From Legionella yabuuchiae (GTDB taxonomy: Bacteria; Pseudomonadota; Gammaproteobacteria; Legionellales; Legionellaceae): a DNA stretch of 64,000 nucleotides. A program made the position numbers and the translations under genes. The stretch is taken from contig NZ_CAAAIW010000003.1 of the NCBI RefSeq assembly GCF_900640115.1, forward strand, positions 62,001-126,000, read 5' to 3'. The notes under the pieces are model-generated. The model searched no databases and was not told where the DNA came from. It worked only from the letters and a program-made list of their open reading frames with translations. Of this stretch, positions 54,817-63,350 are shown piece by piece (the stretch's first letter is position 1; the number at the start of each line of letters is the position of its first letter).

Positions 54817-55593
54817 ATGAATTTTATATTTCTAGGTTGTACAAATTTTAGCAAAGAAATTTTAATTAATTTAATTGAAAATAATTATATTCCTAAAGTG
54901 GTTTTCACAATTCCAGAACATTTTGCAATATCTTATGCTAAAGGCAAAAAAGTAAAAAATTATAATTATGCAAACCTTGAAACATTATGCTTGGAGCATG
55001 GTATTCCTATCGAAAAAATTGAAAGTGGGAAGAATCCCATTGAACGATATGCCGACGTTCTTGAACAACTTAGTCTAGATTTTATTTTGGTGATGGGTTG
55101 GTATTATATGGTGCCAAAAGAAATAAGAAATAAAGCAAAGACTGGGGCGTGGGGTATACACGCCTCGTTACTTCCTAACTATGCCGGCGGTGCTCCTTTG
55201 GTATGGGCCATAATCAACGGAGAAAAAGAAACGGGTGTAACTTTATTTCGATTAGACTCAGGCGTTGATGATGGTGATATCATAGATCAACGAAAAATTA
55301 TTATTAAAAATGAGGATTCAATAAAAGATGTGTACGATAAAGCAATTTCAGTATCAAAGACTTTATTAATTGATATTCTTTCTCGTTATCCAAATATTAC
55401 TTTTTCGCCACAAGTAAAAGAAAATATAAAAATATTTCCGCAGAGAAGCCCTGAGGATGGAGAAATTAATTTGAACATGCCGGCTATGGATCTATATAAT
55501 TTCATTCGCGCTCAATCCGCTCCTTATCCCGGAGCATTTATAAGAACTATTGATGGGAAAAAGTTAATAATAGAAAAAGCGCGCGTAGAATAA
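54817..55593 (+). CDS. Sugar N-formyltransferase-like protein (Fmt/ArnA N-terminal fold)
   Basis: The 258-residue protein resembles the N-terminal half of methionyl-tRNA formyltransferase and ArnA: ILVMGWYYMVP near 90, then IHASLLPNYAGGAPLVWAI near 109 and GVTLFRLDSGVDDGDII near 137. The catalytic His (in IHASLLP) and Asp (in GVDDGD) are present, but the position of the usual Asn before His (N-x-H) is Gly. Sugar formyltransferases in O-antigen clusters use N10-formyl-tetrahydrofolate to formylate an aminosugar. It begins two bases after the second asnB, and the DNA becomes more AT-rich from here. Confidence 0.82.
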   Translation: MNFIFLGCTNFSKEILINLIENNYIPKVVFTIPEHFAISYAKGKKVKNYNYANLETLCLEHGIPIEKIESGKNPIERYADVLEQLSLDFILVMGWYYMVPKEIRNKAKTGAWGIHASLLPNYAGGAPLVWAIINGEKETGVTLFRLDSGVDDGDIIDQRKIIIKNEDSIKDVYDKAISVSKTLLIDILSRYPNITFSPQVKENIKIFPQRSPEDGEINLNMPAMDLYNFIRAQSAPYPGAFIRTIDGKKLIIEKARVE

Positions 55594-55761
55594 ATTAATT
55601 TTATTCGCAGATGTCAGCAGCCTCGCCACTAAAAAAAAGTAATAGCGTTGTGTTGGATCAAAAAAAATACCTGGCTGCTCTAAGCAAATTGCACCTAGTA
55701 ACCATTTGTTCTTTCTAGATCTAACATTTAAATTTCGGAAAATTTTGTAAAAGGAAAAATA

Positions 55762-56817
55762 ATGAGTGACGTCGCAAAGAAGAAAGTCGATACAGAACTA
55801 CAAATTTCAGATAATGTACCGGAGTGGTTTAAATGTTTATGTGGCATCCCTAATCCATCTTTAAATAAAATTAAAAAAATTATGGGCTTTCCTTGCTCAT
55901 ATGATAATGGGGTATGGAGACTTTTGGATAACTATTCAACTGAGCAAGAGCAGACAAAAGAGTCTTTTGGATACAAATGGTCAAAAAAAGATACATTCGA
56001 GTCTGAAGCAATGCTATCACGTATGAAGCAATGGTTAATCGAACGTTATGGTGATATTTCTCAATTGCTAAATCAATTTAAAAACAAGCCAATTTTACTT
56101 GATGCCGGTTGCGGTGCGGGGATGTCTACTATTGAACTATGGAAGGAACATGCTGATAAAATTCGATATTTAGGAGTGGACGTTTCTTCTGCAATCGATA
56201 TATGTAAAGAACGGGTCCTAAAACATAATTTTTCAGATTCAGCATTTATACAAGGGAATATTACCCAGCTTCCTTTACCTCCAATGTCAGTTGATATTAT
56301 TTTTTCAGAAGGAGTGATGCATCATACTGATGATACTCATAGCACATTTAAGGCTTTATCGGAATATTTAAAACCAAATGGCTTTTTTATGTTTTATATT
56401 TACCATAAAAAAGGCCCTATTCGCGAGTTTGTTGATGATTATATACGAGAAAAAATGCAAGCCATGACCCCCAGTGAGGCTTGGAATGCAATGAGACCGC
56501 TTTCAAAACTGGGTAAACTACTCGGCGAGTTAGATATTAATATTCATATCCCAGAAAAAATCGATTTGTTAGATATACCCGCTGGTGAAATTAATCTCCA
56601 ACGATTTTTTTATTGGCATATTTTTAAATCATATTATCATCCAGACCTTGATCTCGAGGAAATGAATCATATAAATTATGATTGGTATGCTCCAAGTAAT
56701 GCTCATCGACATACATTTGAAGAAGTCGAAGGATGGTGTGATCAGGCTTCTTTAGAAATTATCCGACATGTTGTTGAACCGGCCGGAATTACAGTTATCG
56801 CTCAGAGAAAACAATAG
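55762..56817 (+). CDS. SAM-dependent methyltransferase
   Basis: The 351-residue protein has a SAM motif LLDAGCGAGMSTIEL near 112-126, YLGVDVSSAID near 138 and FSEGVMHHTDD near 187. The N-terminal 60 residues (WFKCLCGIPNPS and WRLLDNY) resemble the small cysteine-containing N-terminal region seen in Trm112-like methyltransferases. In an O-antigen cluster it may methylate a sugar or cap the chain. It has its own 168-base upstream gap. Substrate unknown. Confidence 0.8.
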   Translation: MSDVAKKKVDTELQISDNVPEWFKCLCGIPNPSLNKIKKIMGFPCSYDNGVWRLLDNYSTEQEQTKESFGYKWSKKDTFESEAMLSRMKQWLIERYGDISQLLNQFKNKPILLDAGCGAGMSTIELWKEHADKIRYLGVDVSSAIDICKERVLKHNFSDSAFIQGNITQLPLPPMSVDIIFSEGVMHHTDDTHSTFKALSEYLKPNGFFMFYIYHKKGPIREFVDDYIREKMQAMTPSEAWNAMRPLSKLGKLLGELDINIHIPEKIDLLDIPAGEINLQRFFYWHIFKSYYHPDLDLEEMNHINYDWYAPSNAHRHTFEEVEGWCDQASLEIIRHVVEPAGITVIAQRKQ

Positions 56818-56837
56818 ACTATTAAAAATAGGAATTT

Positions 56838-57575
56838 ATGAATCATTATATAGCGAATGAATTTACAATTTTTGAATATGAGCGGCTATTACAATTAGCG
56901 CTTAATAATTTTACTTTTAAAAAGTATCATGAAATTTATCATAATGAATATTTTATTGTATGGCGACATGATGTTGATATGTCCTTAGAGCAAGCTTTAA
57001 AAATCGCTAAAATTGAGAATAATCATAAAGTATCCTCCACCTATTTTATTCATTTACACAATGATTTTTATAATGCATTAGATTTCAGTTCCTATAGCTT
57101 AATTAAGCAAATAATTGCGTATGGTCACACCATTGGTTTACATTTTGATTTATCCTATTACAATATCAATACTTTACCCAAACTAAATTATTGGCTTCAA
57201 TTTGAAAAAAATTTATTAGAAAGCCTATTTGAGCAGGAGGTCAGCGTATTTTCTTTTCATAATCCTAATGAAATTGCCATGAATTTTAATGAGGAAATTT
57301 ATGCAGGGATGATTAATACCTATTCTGATTATTTTAAAAATAAAATTCATTATTGTTCCGATTCAAACGGTTTTTGGCGTTATAAAAAATTAATTGATAT
57401 ATTAAATGACCAAAACATTAAGCAACTTCAGGTTTTAACTCATCCCGAATGGTGGACTGAGAAAGCTTTAAATCCTAGAGAAAAAGTTATAAAATATGCC
57501 GACCAACGAAAAAAAATAATTATTAGCAATTATGATAAAACATTAGAAATTGCTGGTCGCGTAAATATTGGCTGA
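56838..57575 (+). CDS. Polysaccharide-deacetylase-like protein
   Basis: The 245-residue protein has HDVD (His44-Asp45-Val-Asp47), HTIGLHFDLSYYN near 108 and HPEWW near 203, the three blocks expected for the metal-binding NodB-like fold. The family normally removes acetyl groups from N-acetylated glycans. There is no signal peptide, so it would act in the cytoplasm, for example on a lipid-linked or nucleotide sugar. The DNA is markedly AT-rich. It lies 8 bases before the next gene. The match is to the motif set only; the specific reaction is unknown. Confidence 0.65.
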   Translation: MNHYIANEFTIFEYERLLQLALNNFTFKKYHEIYHNEYFIVWRHDVDMSLEQALKIAKIENNHKVSSTYFIHLHNDFYNALDFSSYSLIKQIIAYGHTIGLHFDLSYYNINTLPKLNYWLQFEKNLLESLFEQEVSVFSFHNPNEIAMNFNEEIYAGMINTYSDYFKNKIHYCSDSNGFWRYKKLIDILNDQNIKQLQVLTHPEWWTEKALNPREKVIKYADQRKKIIISNYDKTLEIAGRVNIG

Positions 57576-57583
57576 ACCATATA

Positions 57584-58768
57584 ATGAAAAGTTTAATAAG
57601 ATTATTTAAAAAAAAGCGTCGAAGCGTCGTTTTTTATCGGCATAGTTACTATCATTTTTATTATTTAGCCCAAGCATTGCGAAAGAGGGGTTGGGACGCG
57701 ATTGTTGTAAATTTGGAGCCGACAACTGGAATTAATGCAAATTATTATCATGGTGAAGATTTAAACTTATATGATGAAAATCCCCAAATATTTCAGAAAA
57801 ATATAAAAAGGTTTTTTAAAGTTGCAAAATCTAGATTTAAATTAATGCATTTTGCTGGCGATGATCTTCTAAGCTTTTATCCTGAAAATATCAATTATGA
57901 AGATCCGCCGGATATTATCATGTGGAAACAGCAAAATAATAAAATTGCATATACAATAAGTGGCTGCAATAGTGGTACTTCTCAAACTATGGTTGGCCAA
58001 TGGTCGATAGCTGATAATGCGCTTAATGTATGTGATCGCTGTGTTTGGCAAGATAATAATGAAGTTTGTAATGATCAAAAAAATTTAAACTGGGGGGGGA
58101 AAATACATAAATATTGCGATTTAATTTTTTCGGAAACCCTTCCAGCATTAGACCATATGAAGTCTAATGAAAAAATTATACGCGAACCAATCACTATGTG
58201 TCTTGATCCAAAATTTTGGGCACTTGATTTGGAAATACCCCCGGAGCATGTCATTCCAAAGCAAAAGGAAGAGATCTTAATCTATCATGCAGTAGGTAAT
58301 TATAATATTAGAAACACAGAAACTCGCAACATTAAGGGTACCCCTTTTGTAGTTGGAGCAGTAGAGCGACTTCAAGAGGAAGGTTATAAGGTTAAGTTAA
58401 TATTCATAACAGATAAGCCTAACAAAGTGGTACGCTTTTATCAGGCCCAAGCGGATATCATTGTTGACCAGTTAAATTATGGTCGCTATGGGGCCAATGC
58501 TCGTGAAGGAATGATGCTTGGAAAACCGGTTATCTGCTATATCAATAAGTTTGAGTTTGATGAGAAAGATAAATTGGAATGCTTGAATGAATGTCCTTTA
58601 ATATCAGCTACCGAGCTTACTGTATACGATAATTTAAAAAAACTTATTCTTGATGCGGATTTAAGAAAATCAATTGGTGAACAAAGCAGAAAATATGCAG
58701 TAAAATGGCATTCGGCCGACGCGTGTGCAGAACGTTATGAAAAAATTTATGATACATTATTCTCGTAA
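57584..58768 (+). CDS. Probable glycosyltransferase (GT4-like)
   Basis: The 394-residue protein has an N-terminal half with no clear motif and a C-terminal half that reads like a GT-B donor domain: FVVGAVERLQEEGYKVKLIF near 270 and GRYGANAREGMMLGKPVICY near 310-330, where Glu-Gly-Met-x-x-Gly-Lys-Pro-Val is the donor-binding segment. A cysteine group (CDRC and two other Cys, about 142-172) is unusual. It is AT-rich like its neighbours. It probably adds one sugar of the O-antigen repeat. The short 8-base gap to the deacetylase-like gene suggests cotranscription. Confidence 0.75.
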   Translation: MKSLIRLFKKKRRSVVFYRHSYYHFYYLAQALRKRGWDAIVVNLEPTTGINANYYHGEDLNLYDENPQIFQKNIKRFFKVAKSRFKLMHFAGDDLLSFYPENINYEDPPDIIMWKQQNNKIAYTISGCNSGTSQTMVGQWSIADNALNVCDRCVWQDNNEVCNDQKNLNWGGKIHKYCDLIFSETLPALDHMKSNEKIIREPITMCLDPKFWALDLEIPPEHVIPKQKEEILIYHAVGNYNIRNTETRNIKGTPFVVGAVERLQEEGYKVKLIFITDKPNKVVRFYQAQADIIVDQLNYGRYGANAREGMMLGKPVICYINKFEFDEKDKLECLNECPLISATELTVYDNLKKLILDADLRKSIGEQSRKYAVKWHSADACAERYEKIYDTLFS

Positions 58769-59307
58769 TCAACCGATTCATTGATAACTGCCATAATTTT
58801 TAAATCAATAAATTTATCATTAATATAAGCGGCTTTTCTTAATGTCCCTTCCGCTATGAATCCACATTTTTCATAGGCTTTAATAGCGCGAATATTGTCG
58901 GCAAAAACATACAAATAAATTCGTTTTAACTGTATTTTTGTGAAGCCATAACTAACGAGCAAATCAATGGCTTCACTACCCAATCCTTGGTTTTGGTACT
59001 CCATTTCTCCAATTCGAATTTGTAGCTCAGCATTTTTGTGCTGCCGGCTAATACTCCTCAAAGAGCAACTACCAATTAGCTGGCCGGTTTGGTTGGAAAT
59101 AATAGAGAAAATTACTGTACTTTCATTGTTTCGAATATCATTAAACCATTTTTGATGATCCGATCGTGAAACGGGTTTGTAGTTAGCATTATAAAGGACT
59201 AATTCCTTATTATTTATCCAATTGAAGTATTGTTCCGAATCCTCATCTATAACGGGACGCAGAGTAATCAATTTCCCATGCATTCGTGATAATCCATAAA
59301 TGTTCAT
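58747..59307 (-). CDS. GNAT acetyltransferase, RimJ/RimL type
   Basis: The 186-residue protein has the GNAT pattern: ITLRPVIDEDSEQYFNWI at the N-terminus, ELQIRIGEMEYQNQGLGSEA near 95 (acetyl-CoA loop Q-x-x-G-x-G), IYLYVFADNIRAIKAYEKCGF near 130. It is the only minus-strand gene in the O-antigen cluster, and its 3' end overlaps the glycosyltransferase by 22 bases. It may acetylate an aminosugar (as in PseH-like enzymes) or a protein. Substrate unknown. Confidence 0.85.
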   Translation of the reverse strand: MNIYGLSRMHGKLITLRPVIDEDSEQYFNWINNKELVLYNANYKPVSRSDHQKWFNDIRNNESTVIFSIISNQTGQLIGSCSLRSISRQHKNAELQIRIGEMEYQNQGLGSEAIDLLVSYGFTKIQLKRIYLYVFADNIRAIKAYEKCGFIAEGTLRKAAYINDKFIDLKIMAVINESVDYENNVS

Positions 59308-59329
59308 TAATGAAGGAACCCCAGTACAG

Positions 59330-59365
59330 AGTTATAAAGAAAGTTAAGTTTCTCTTAAAATAACT
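59330..59365. repeat. Short hairpin upstream of wzt
   Basis: AGTTAT (59330-59335) pairs with ATAACT (59360-59365), and AGAAA/TTTCT form an inner stem. It lies in the gap between the divergent GNAT gene and the first wzt. It may be regulatory, but it is AT-rich and could occur by chance. Confidence 0.25.
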
Positions 59366-59452
59366 CCCCCAAATAATAGTTTGGGTTGATATCTTATGCT
59401 AATATTTCGCCTAATCATAAAACAAAAATAAAGTTCTGCAAGGTTTTATTGC

Positions 59453-60628
59453 ATGATGAAAGGCGTTGAACAAGAAAAAGCACTGTTTTGTCAGGAATTA
59501 TCTAAGGAGTTTTATATTCTTGATGAAAACCTGAATTGGCGTATTGTTTTTCGTGATAAATTAGGGCATTTAGAAACTTTTTCGGCGTTAAAAAATATTA
59601 ATTTAAGTGTTCCTAAAGGTAAATTTATAGGCATTGTTGGACGTAATGGCGCCGGTAAAAGCACCTTATTAAGAATCCTTGGCGGAGTTTATTTACCATC
59701 ACAAGGGATTGTCAAAGCCAATGGAGAAATCAGTGGTCTTTTTGAAATGGGGGGCATGGGAAATAATCGCTTAACTGGATTTGGTTATGCCGACCGATAT
59801 TTATCTGTTTATGGTGTCAATAAGACAAAACGTCGGGATTTGATTCATAATATTCAGAGCTTTTCGGAATTAGGAGATGATTTTTACAAGCCTATCTATA
59901 CTTATTCATCGGGCATGTCTGCGCGATTATTTTTTGCTACGGCGACCGAGTTGCAACATAAGATCTATTTGGTTGATGAACTGCTCTCAGTAGGTGATGA
60001 ACACTTCCAGGCCAAATGCTGGAAACGGTTACGCGAGCGATTTTCCAATGGTGCCTCGGGGATTTTAGTGACTCATGATTGGGCTGCCGTGCTTAAACTC
60101 TGCGAAACGTCCTATATTTTAGATAAGGGTCGTATCATGGCTCATGGAAGTTCAGAAAATATAGTTCAACAGTACCTGAATCTGCCGAAACCTTCGAAAG
60201 AATATGCTGAAATTATACTTGATTCCAGTGGGTATACCTTTGAAAGTGGTAAAGACTGCTTAATAAAATTCGACATTTTGTTAAAAAAATCTATTCCTAT
60301 AGCCGTTAGTTACTCAATTGATCTCTTTCGCCCAGGGTATGGTTGGGAGTTAATTCTATTAAATGAGGATTTTGTTCCTCTTTCAGCGACAGTGGGTAAC
60401 AATAATTGCCAAATTAATATCAAAAAGCTACCGCTTGTTGCCGGTAATTACTATTTAAATTTATTTATCAAATCCTTAGATCCTAAGTTTGATTCTGCAA
60501 AACTTGAAGGACGAAGTTGGACTTATGGAAATGGAATAAAATTAACTGTAATAGGTACTGAAGTAGATGCGGCTACCGTTTTACCCTGGAAATATGAAAT
60601 TGGAATGAAAGATGAAGTTGCAGCCTAG
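59453..60628 (+). CDS. wzt: O-antigen ABC transporter ATP-binding protein, first Wzt
   Basis: A 391-residue ATPase with Walker A GIVGRNGAGKS (60-70), signature YSSGMSARL (151-159), Walker B IYLVDE (171-176) and the switch His208 (VTHDW). Residues 250-391 form a C-terminal beta-rich domain like the carbohydrate-binding part of Wzt proteins, which reads the chain end. It pairs with Wzm to export lipid-linked O-polysaccharide. The start has two adjacent ATGs (59453, 59456). It overlaps a second, different Wzt gene by 17 bases. Confidence 0.92.
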   Translation: MMKGVEQEKALFCQELSKEFYILDENLNWRIVFRDKLGHLETFSALKNINLSVPKGKFIGIVGRNGAGKSTLLRILGGVYLPSQGIVKANGEISGLFEMGGMGNNRLTGFGYADRYLSVYGVNKTKRRDLIHNIQSFSELGDDFYKPIYTYSSGMSARLFFATATELQHKIYLVDELLSVGDEHFQAKCWKRLRERFSNGASGILVTHDWAAVLKLCETSYILDKGRIMAHGSSENIVQQYLNLPKPSKEYAEIILDSSGYTFESGKDCLIKFDILLKKSIPIAVSYSIDLFRPGYGWELILLNEDFVPLSATVGNNNCQINIKKLPLVAGNYYLNLFIKSLDPKFDSAKLEGRSWTYGNGIKLTVIGTEVDAATVLPWKYEIGMKDEVAA

Positions 60629-61853
60629 AATAGAGGTCACACAATTATCTAAGGTATATTTTAAACACTTTAGCGATACAATTTACCAAAAAACCTTTAA
60701 TAAAAGCACCCTAACAGATGAGGATAAGCTGGTTCTTGATTGTCTAAATTTTGAGATTAATTCTGGTGAAACGATTGGCATTATTGGTCGTAATGGTGCT
60801 GGCAAATCAACCTTATTATCTATTCTTGCAGGGGTATCCAAAGAAACCTACGGAAAGGTAAATATTTGCGGTAAAGTTACCGCGATTATGACGCTTGGTC
60901 TTGGGTTACGTGAGGATTTATCCGGACGTGAAAATATTTATCTTGATGGGCAAATTCAAGGTAAGACGAGAGAGGAAGTGAACCGGATTATTGATGAGAT
61001 CATAGCGTTTGCAGAGTTAGATGATTTTATAGATAAGCCAATCAAAACTTATTCCACTGGAATGAAATCTAGGCTTGCCTTTTCCATGCTCGTTGGAATT
61101 GAACCGGAAATATTGATTATTGATGAAGCGCTCTCAGCAGGAGACGCTTTTTTTGCCAATAAAGCTTCTAATAAAATTAAAGAAATATGTCAACGAGGAA
61201 AAATCGTTATTCTAGTTTCTCATTCGATGGCAACCATTGAGGCAATGTGTAATCGGTGTCTTTGGCTGGAAAAAGGCTCCATTATAATGGATGGTGAGCC
61301 GGTTAAAGTCACAAAAAGTTACCTAAAAAAAATACGTGAAGAAGATCAACTCCAGGCGTTAGAAGAATCTCAGAAAACGGTTGCAATCATTCAACCTCAT
61401 GCACGATATAAAATAGCTCACGTTTCGATGAAGATAGCTGGCAGCGATTATGATCAAACTGTTTTTTATACCAAAGATAATTTCATTGTTACGATCTTAA
61501 TTGAACAAATTAACTCCGGAAATGCCCATCTTAACTTTTATATTGAGCGAATGGATGGGTTAAAAGTATCACAAGAACAATGCGAGCTCACAAGACCAAA
61601 TGTTTCCCATTCATCGCCTTTAGAGATTAAGTTTTCATTGGATTCGTTGACGCTTAACAAAGGGTACTATCAAGTAAAATTGGAGTTAGTCGAAAACAGG
61701 GAAATAACGAATTACTATACCAGGTATTTTGAAGTTAAAAATGACCATATGGCTAAAGGTGGTATGTCATTACTGCATTATCCAGCTGAAATAAAATTAC
61801 TCAATGAGGAAATCAACCTATGTTCGGATTCGAGAAAACTGACTACCGAATGA
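60612..61853 (+). CDS. wzt: O-antigen ABC transporter ATP-binding protein, second Wzt
   Basis: The 413-residue ATPase has Walker A GIIGRNGAGKS (56-66), signature YSTGMKSRL (147-155), Walker B LIIDE (168-172) and His204 (VSHSM), all intact. Residues from about 260 are a C-terminal beta-rich domain that differs from that of the first Wzt. The two proteins are similar only in the nucleotide-binding part. The overlap of 17 bases with the first gene and 34 with wzm implies coupled synthesis. A heterodimeric exporter is likely. Confidence 0.92.
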   Translation: MKLQPRIEVTQLSKVYFKHFSDTIYQKTFNKSTLTDEDKLVLDCLNFEINSGETIGIIGRNGAGKSTLLSILAGVSKETYGKVNICGKVTAIMTLGLGLREDLSGRENIYLDGQIQGKTREEVNRIIDEIIAFAELDDFIDKPIKTYSTGMKSRLAFSMLVGIEPEILIIDEALSAGDAFFANKASNKIKEICQRGKIVILVSHSMATIEAMCNRCLWLEKGSIIMDGEPVKVTKSYLKKIREEDQLQALEESQKTVAIIQPHARYKIAHVSMKIAGSDYDQTVFYTKDNFIVTILIEQINSGNAHLNFYIERMDGLKVSQEQCELTRPNVSHSSPLEIKFSLDSLTLNKGYYQVKLELVENREITNYYTRYFEVKNDHMAKGGMSLLHYPAEIKLLNEEINLCSDSRKLTTE

Positions 61854-62611
61854 TCTTCAATTTTTTTAAAATTAATCTTAAAGACCGCTATATGGCCTCC
61901 GCTTTAGGAGGAGTATGGGCTATTTTAAACCCTATTATTATGCTCGGTATTTTTACATTTATTTTTGGGTTTGTTTATCGTGCAAAATTACCAGGGGCCA
62001 GCACGACTCTTTCTTACGTGATTTGGTTAATAAGCGGTTATGGCCCGTGGCTTGCGATCAGTGAGGGAATATTGAATTCCTCCAATTCCGTAATCGCTAA
62101 TTCGGGTGTAGTGAAAAACATGGCGTTTAAAACGGAAATATTACCCGTTTCATCGGTTTTGGTTTCCATTGTCCCTTTGCTTGTAAGTTTGTGTTTTTTA
62201 AGTATTATCATGTTCTTTGATCATAATGCTCCAACTTGGCAGGCAATAATGATTCTTCCTGTTATAGCTATTATGTATTTATTTATGTTTGGGCTCGGAT
62301 TTTTTCTTTCAGCCGTTTCTGTTTTTTTAAGGGACTTACCGATTGTATTACCAAACTTACTAATGATGATATTGTTCGTTTCTCCTATTTTTTATACCTT
62401 AGAATCTATGCCTAGACCCATACAAATTGCTTCAATCGCCAATCCATTTTACATATTAACCGAAGGGTTTAGACAACCTTTGGTTTATCATGCTATCCCT
62501 CCTGGCTTATTATGGGGCCTTTTATATGTTCTATTATTGGCAATACTTCTTTACTCAGTAGGTTTATATCGTTTTAGAAAAGTCAAAGGATATTTCACTT
62601 CATTTATTTAA
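61820..62611 (+). CDS. wzm: O-antigen ABC transporter permease Wzm
   Basis: The 263-residue ABC-2 permease has a short amphipathic start with INLKDRYMASALGGVWAILNP and about six membrane helices; the FVSPIFYTLESMP segment near 190 and NPFYILTEGFRQ near 212 are typical of Wzm/KpsM. The ATG at 61820 has a GAGGAA site and gives a 34-base overlap with the second wzt; an internal ATG at 61850 would give a tidy ATGA overlap but has no good site. It forms the channel for lipid-linked O-chain. Confidence 0.93.
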   Translation: MFGFEKTDYRMIFNFFKINLKDRYMASALGGVWAILNPIIMLGIFTFIFGFVYRAKLPGASTTLSYVIWLISGYGPWLAISEGILNSSNSVIANSGVVKNMAFKTEILPVSSVLVSIVPLLVSLCFLSIIMFFDHNAPTWQAIMILPVIAIMYLFMFGLGFFLSAVSVFLRDLPIVLPNLLMMILFVSPIFYTLESMPRPIQIASIANPFYILTEGFRQPLVYHAIPPGLLWGLLYVLLLAILLYSVGLYRFRKVKGYFTSFI

Positions 62612-62628
62612 TTAGCTAAAGAGCCATT

Positions 62629-63312
62629 ATGACAATTTGTGCAATCCACCAACCTAACTTTTTTCCTTGGTGTGGCTATTTTGACAAGATAAAGCGTGCG
62701 GATGTTTTTATTTTTTTAGATGAAGTGGCTTATCCTAAAAGCGGTAGTGGGGCGGGTTCATGGTGTAATCGAGTAAAATTATTAAATTCAGGTAAACCCA
62801 CCTGGTATGGCTTACCCATCCAGAGAGAAAGTGGTGTTCAACTAATTAACACGATAACGTTTACTAATAAAGAATACCATCTGAAAAAAATAGTCAAGAC
62901 TCTAGAGCATAATTATAAGAAAGCAAAATATTACCAAGAAACTTATCCATTGATAGAATCCTTGCTTCATTATCCTGCTGCTAATTTAGCCGAATATAAT
63001 ATCCATGCGATCACTCAATTAGCCAGTTTTTTGGGATTAAAAACCCAGTTTGTAAGACAATCTGAGCTTTCACACAGTAATTGTTCAACTGAATTATTGA
63101 TTGAACTTGTAAAACAGGTTAAAGCGGATACGTATTTATCTGGAAATGGCAGTATGGGTTATCTGCAAGAGGCCCTTTTGGGGCAAGCGGGAATCAAGCT
63201 AATTTATCAAGATGCGGAGCCAGTGAAAAACTTTATTAACATCACGTCTGATGAAGAACAATCATTCTCAATATTGCATCTTTTGATGATGCATTATGGA
63301 GATTTTTTGTAG
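62629..63312 (+). CDS. WbqC-like family protein
   Basis: The 227-residue protein starts MTICAIHQPNFFPWCGYFDK, the defining opening of the WbqC family (IHQPxYxPWxGYF), and keeps FLDEVAYPKSG near 31 and NRVKLLNSG near 47. WbqC-like proteins are found in O-antigen and aminosugar clusters with a proposed link to sugar modification, but the reaction is not established. It is the 18-base neighbour of wzm and has a clear ATG. Confidence 0.88.
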   Translation: MTICAIHQPNFFPWCGYFDKIKRADVFIFLDEVAYPKSGSGAGSWCNRVKLLNSGKPTWYGLPIQRESGVQLINTITFTNKEYHLKKIVKTLEHNYKKAKYYQETYPLIESLLHYPAANLAEYNIHAITQLASFLGLKTQFVRQSELSHSNCSTELLIELVKQVKADTYLSGNGSMGYLQEALLGQAGIKLIYQDAEPVKNFINITSDEEQSFSILHLLMMHYGDFL

Positions 63313-63350
63313 ACTTAGAGCATCTTCTAGTATGAATAAGGAATTAAGTC

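Noticed and set aside
61850-61853. Later start for wzm giving a four-base ATGA overlap
   Set aside because: The overlap is tidy, but there is no ribosome-binding site, whereas the ATG at 61820 has GAGGAA at a suitable distance. It remains possible.
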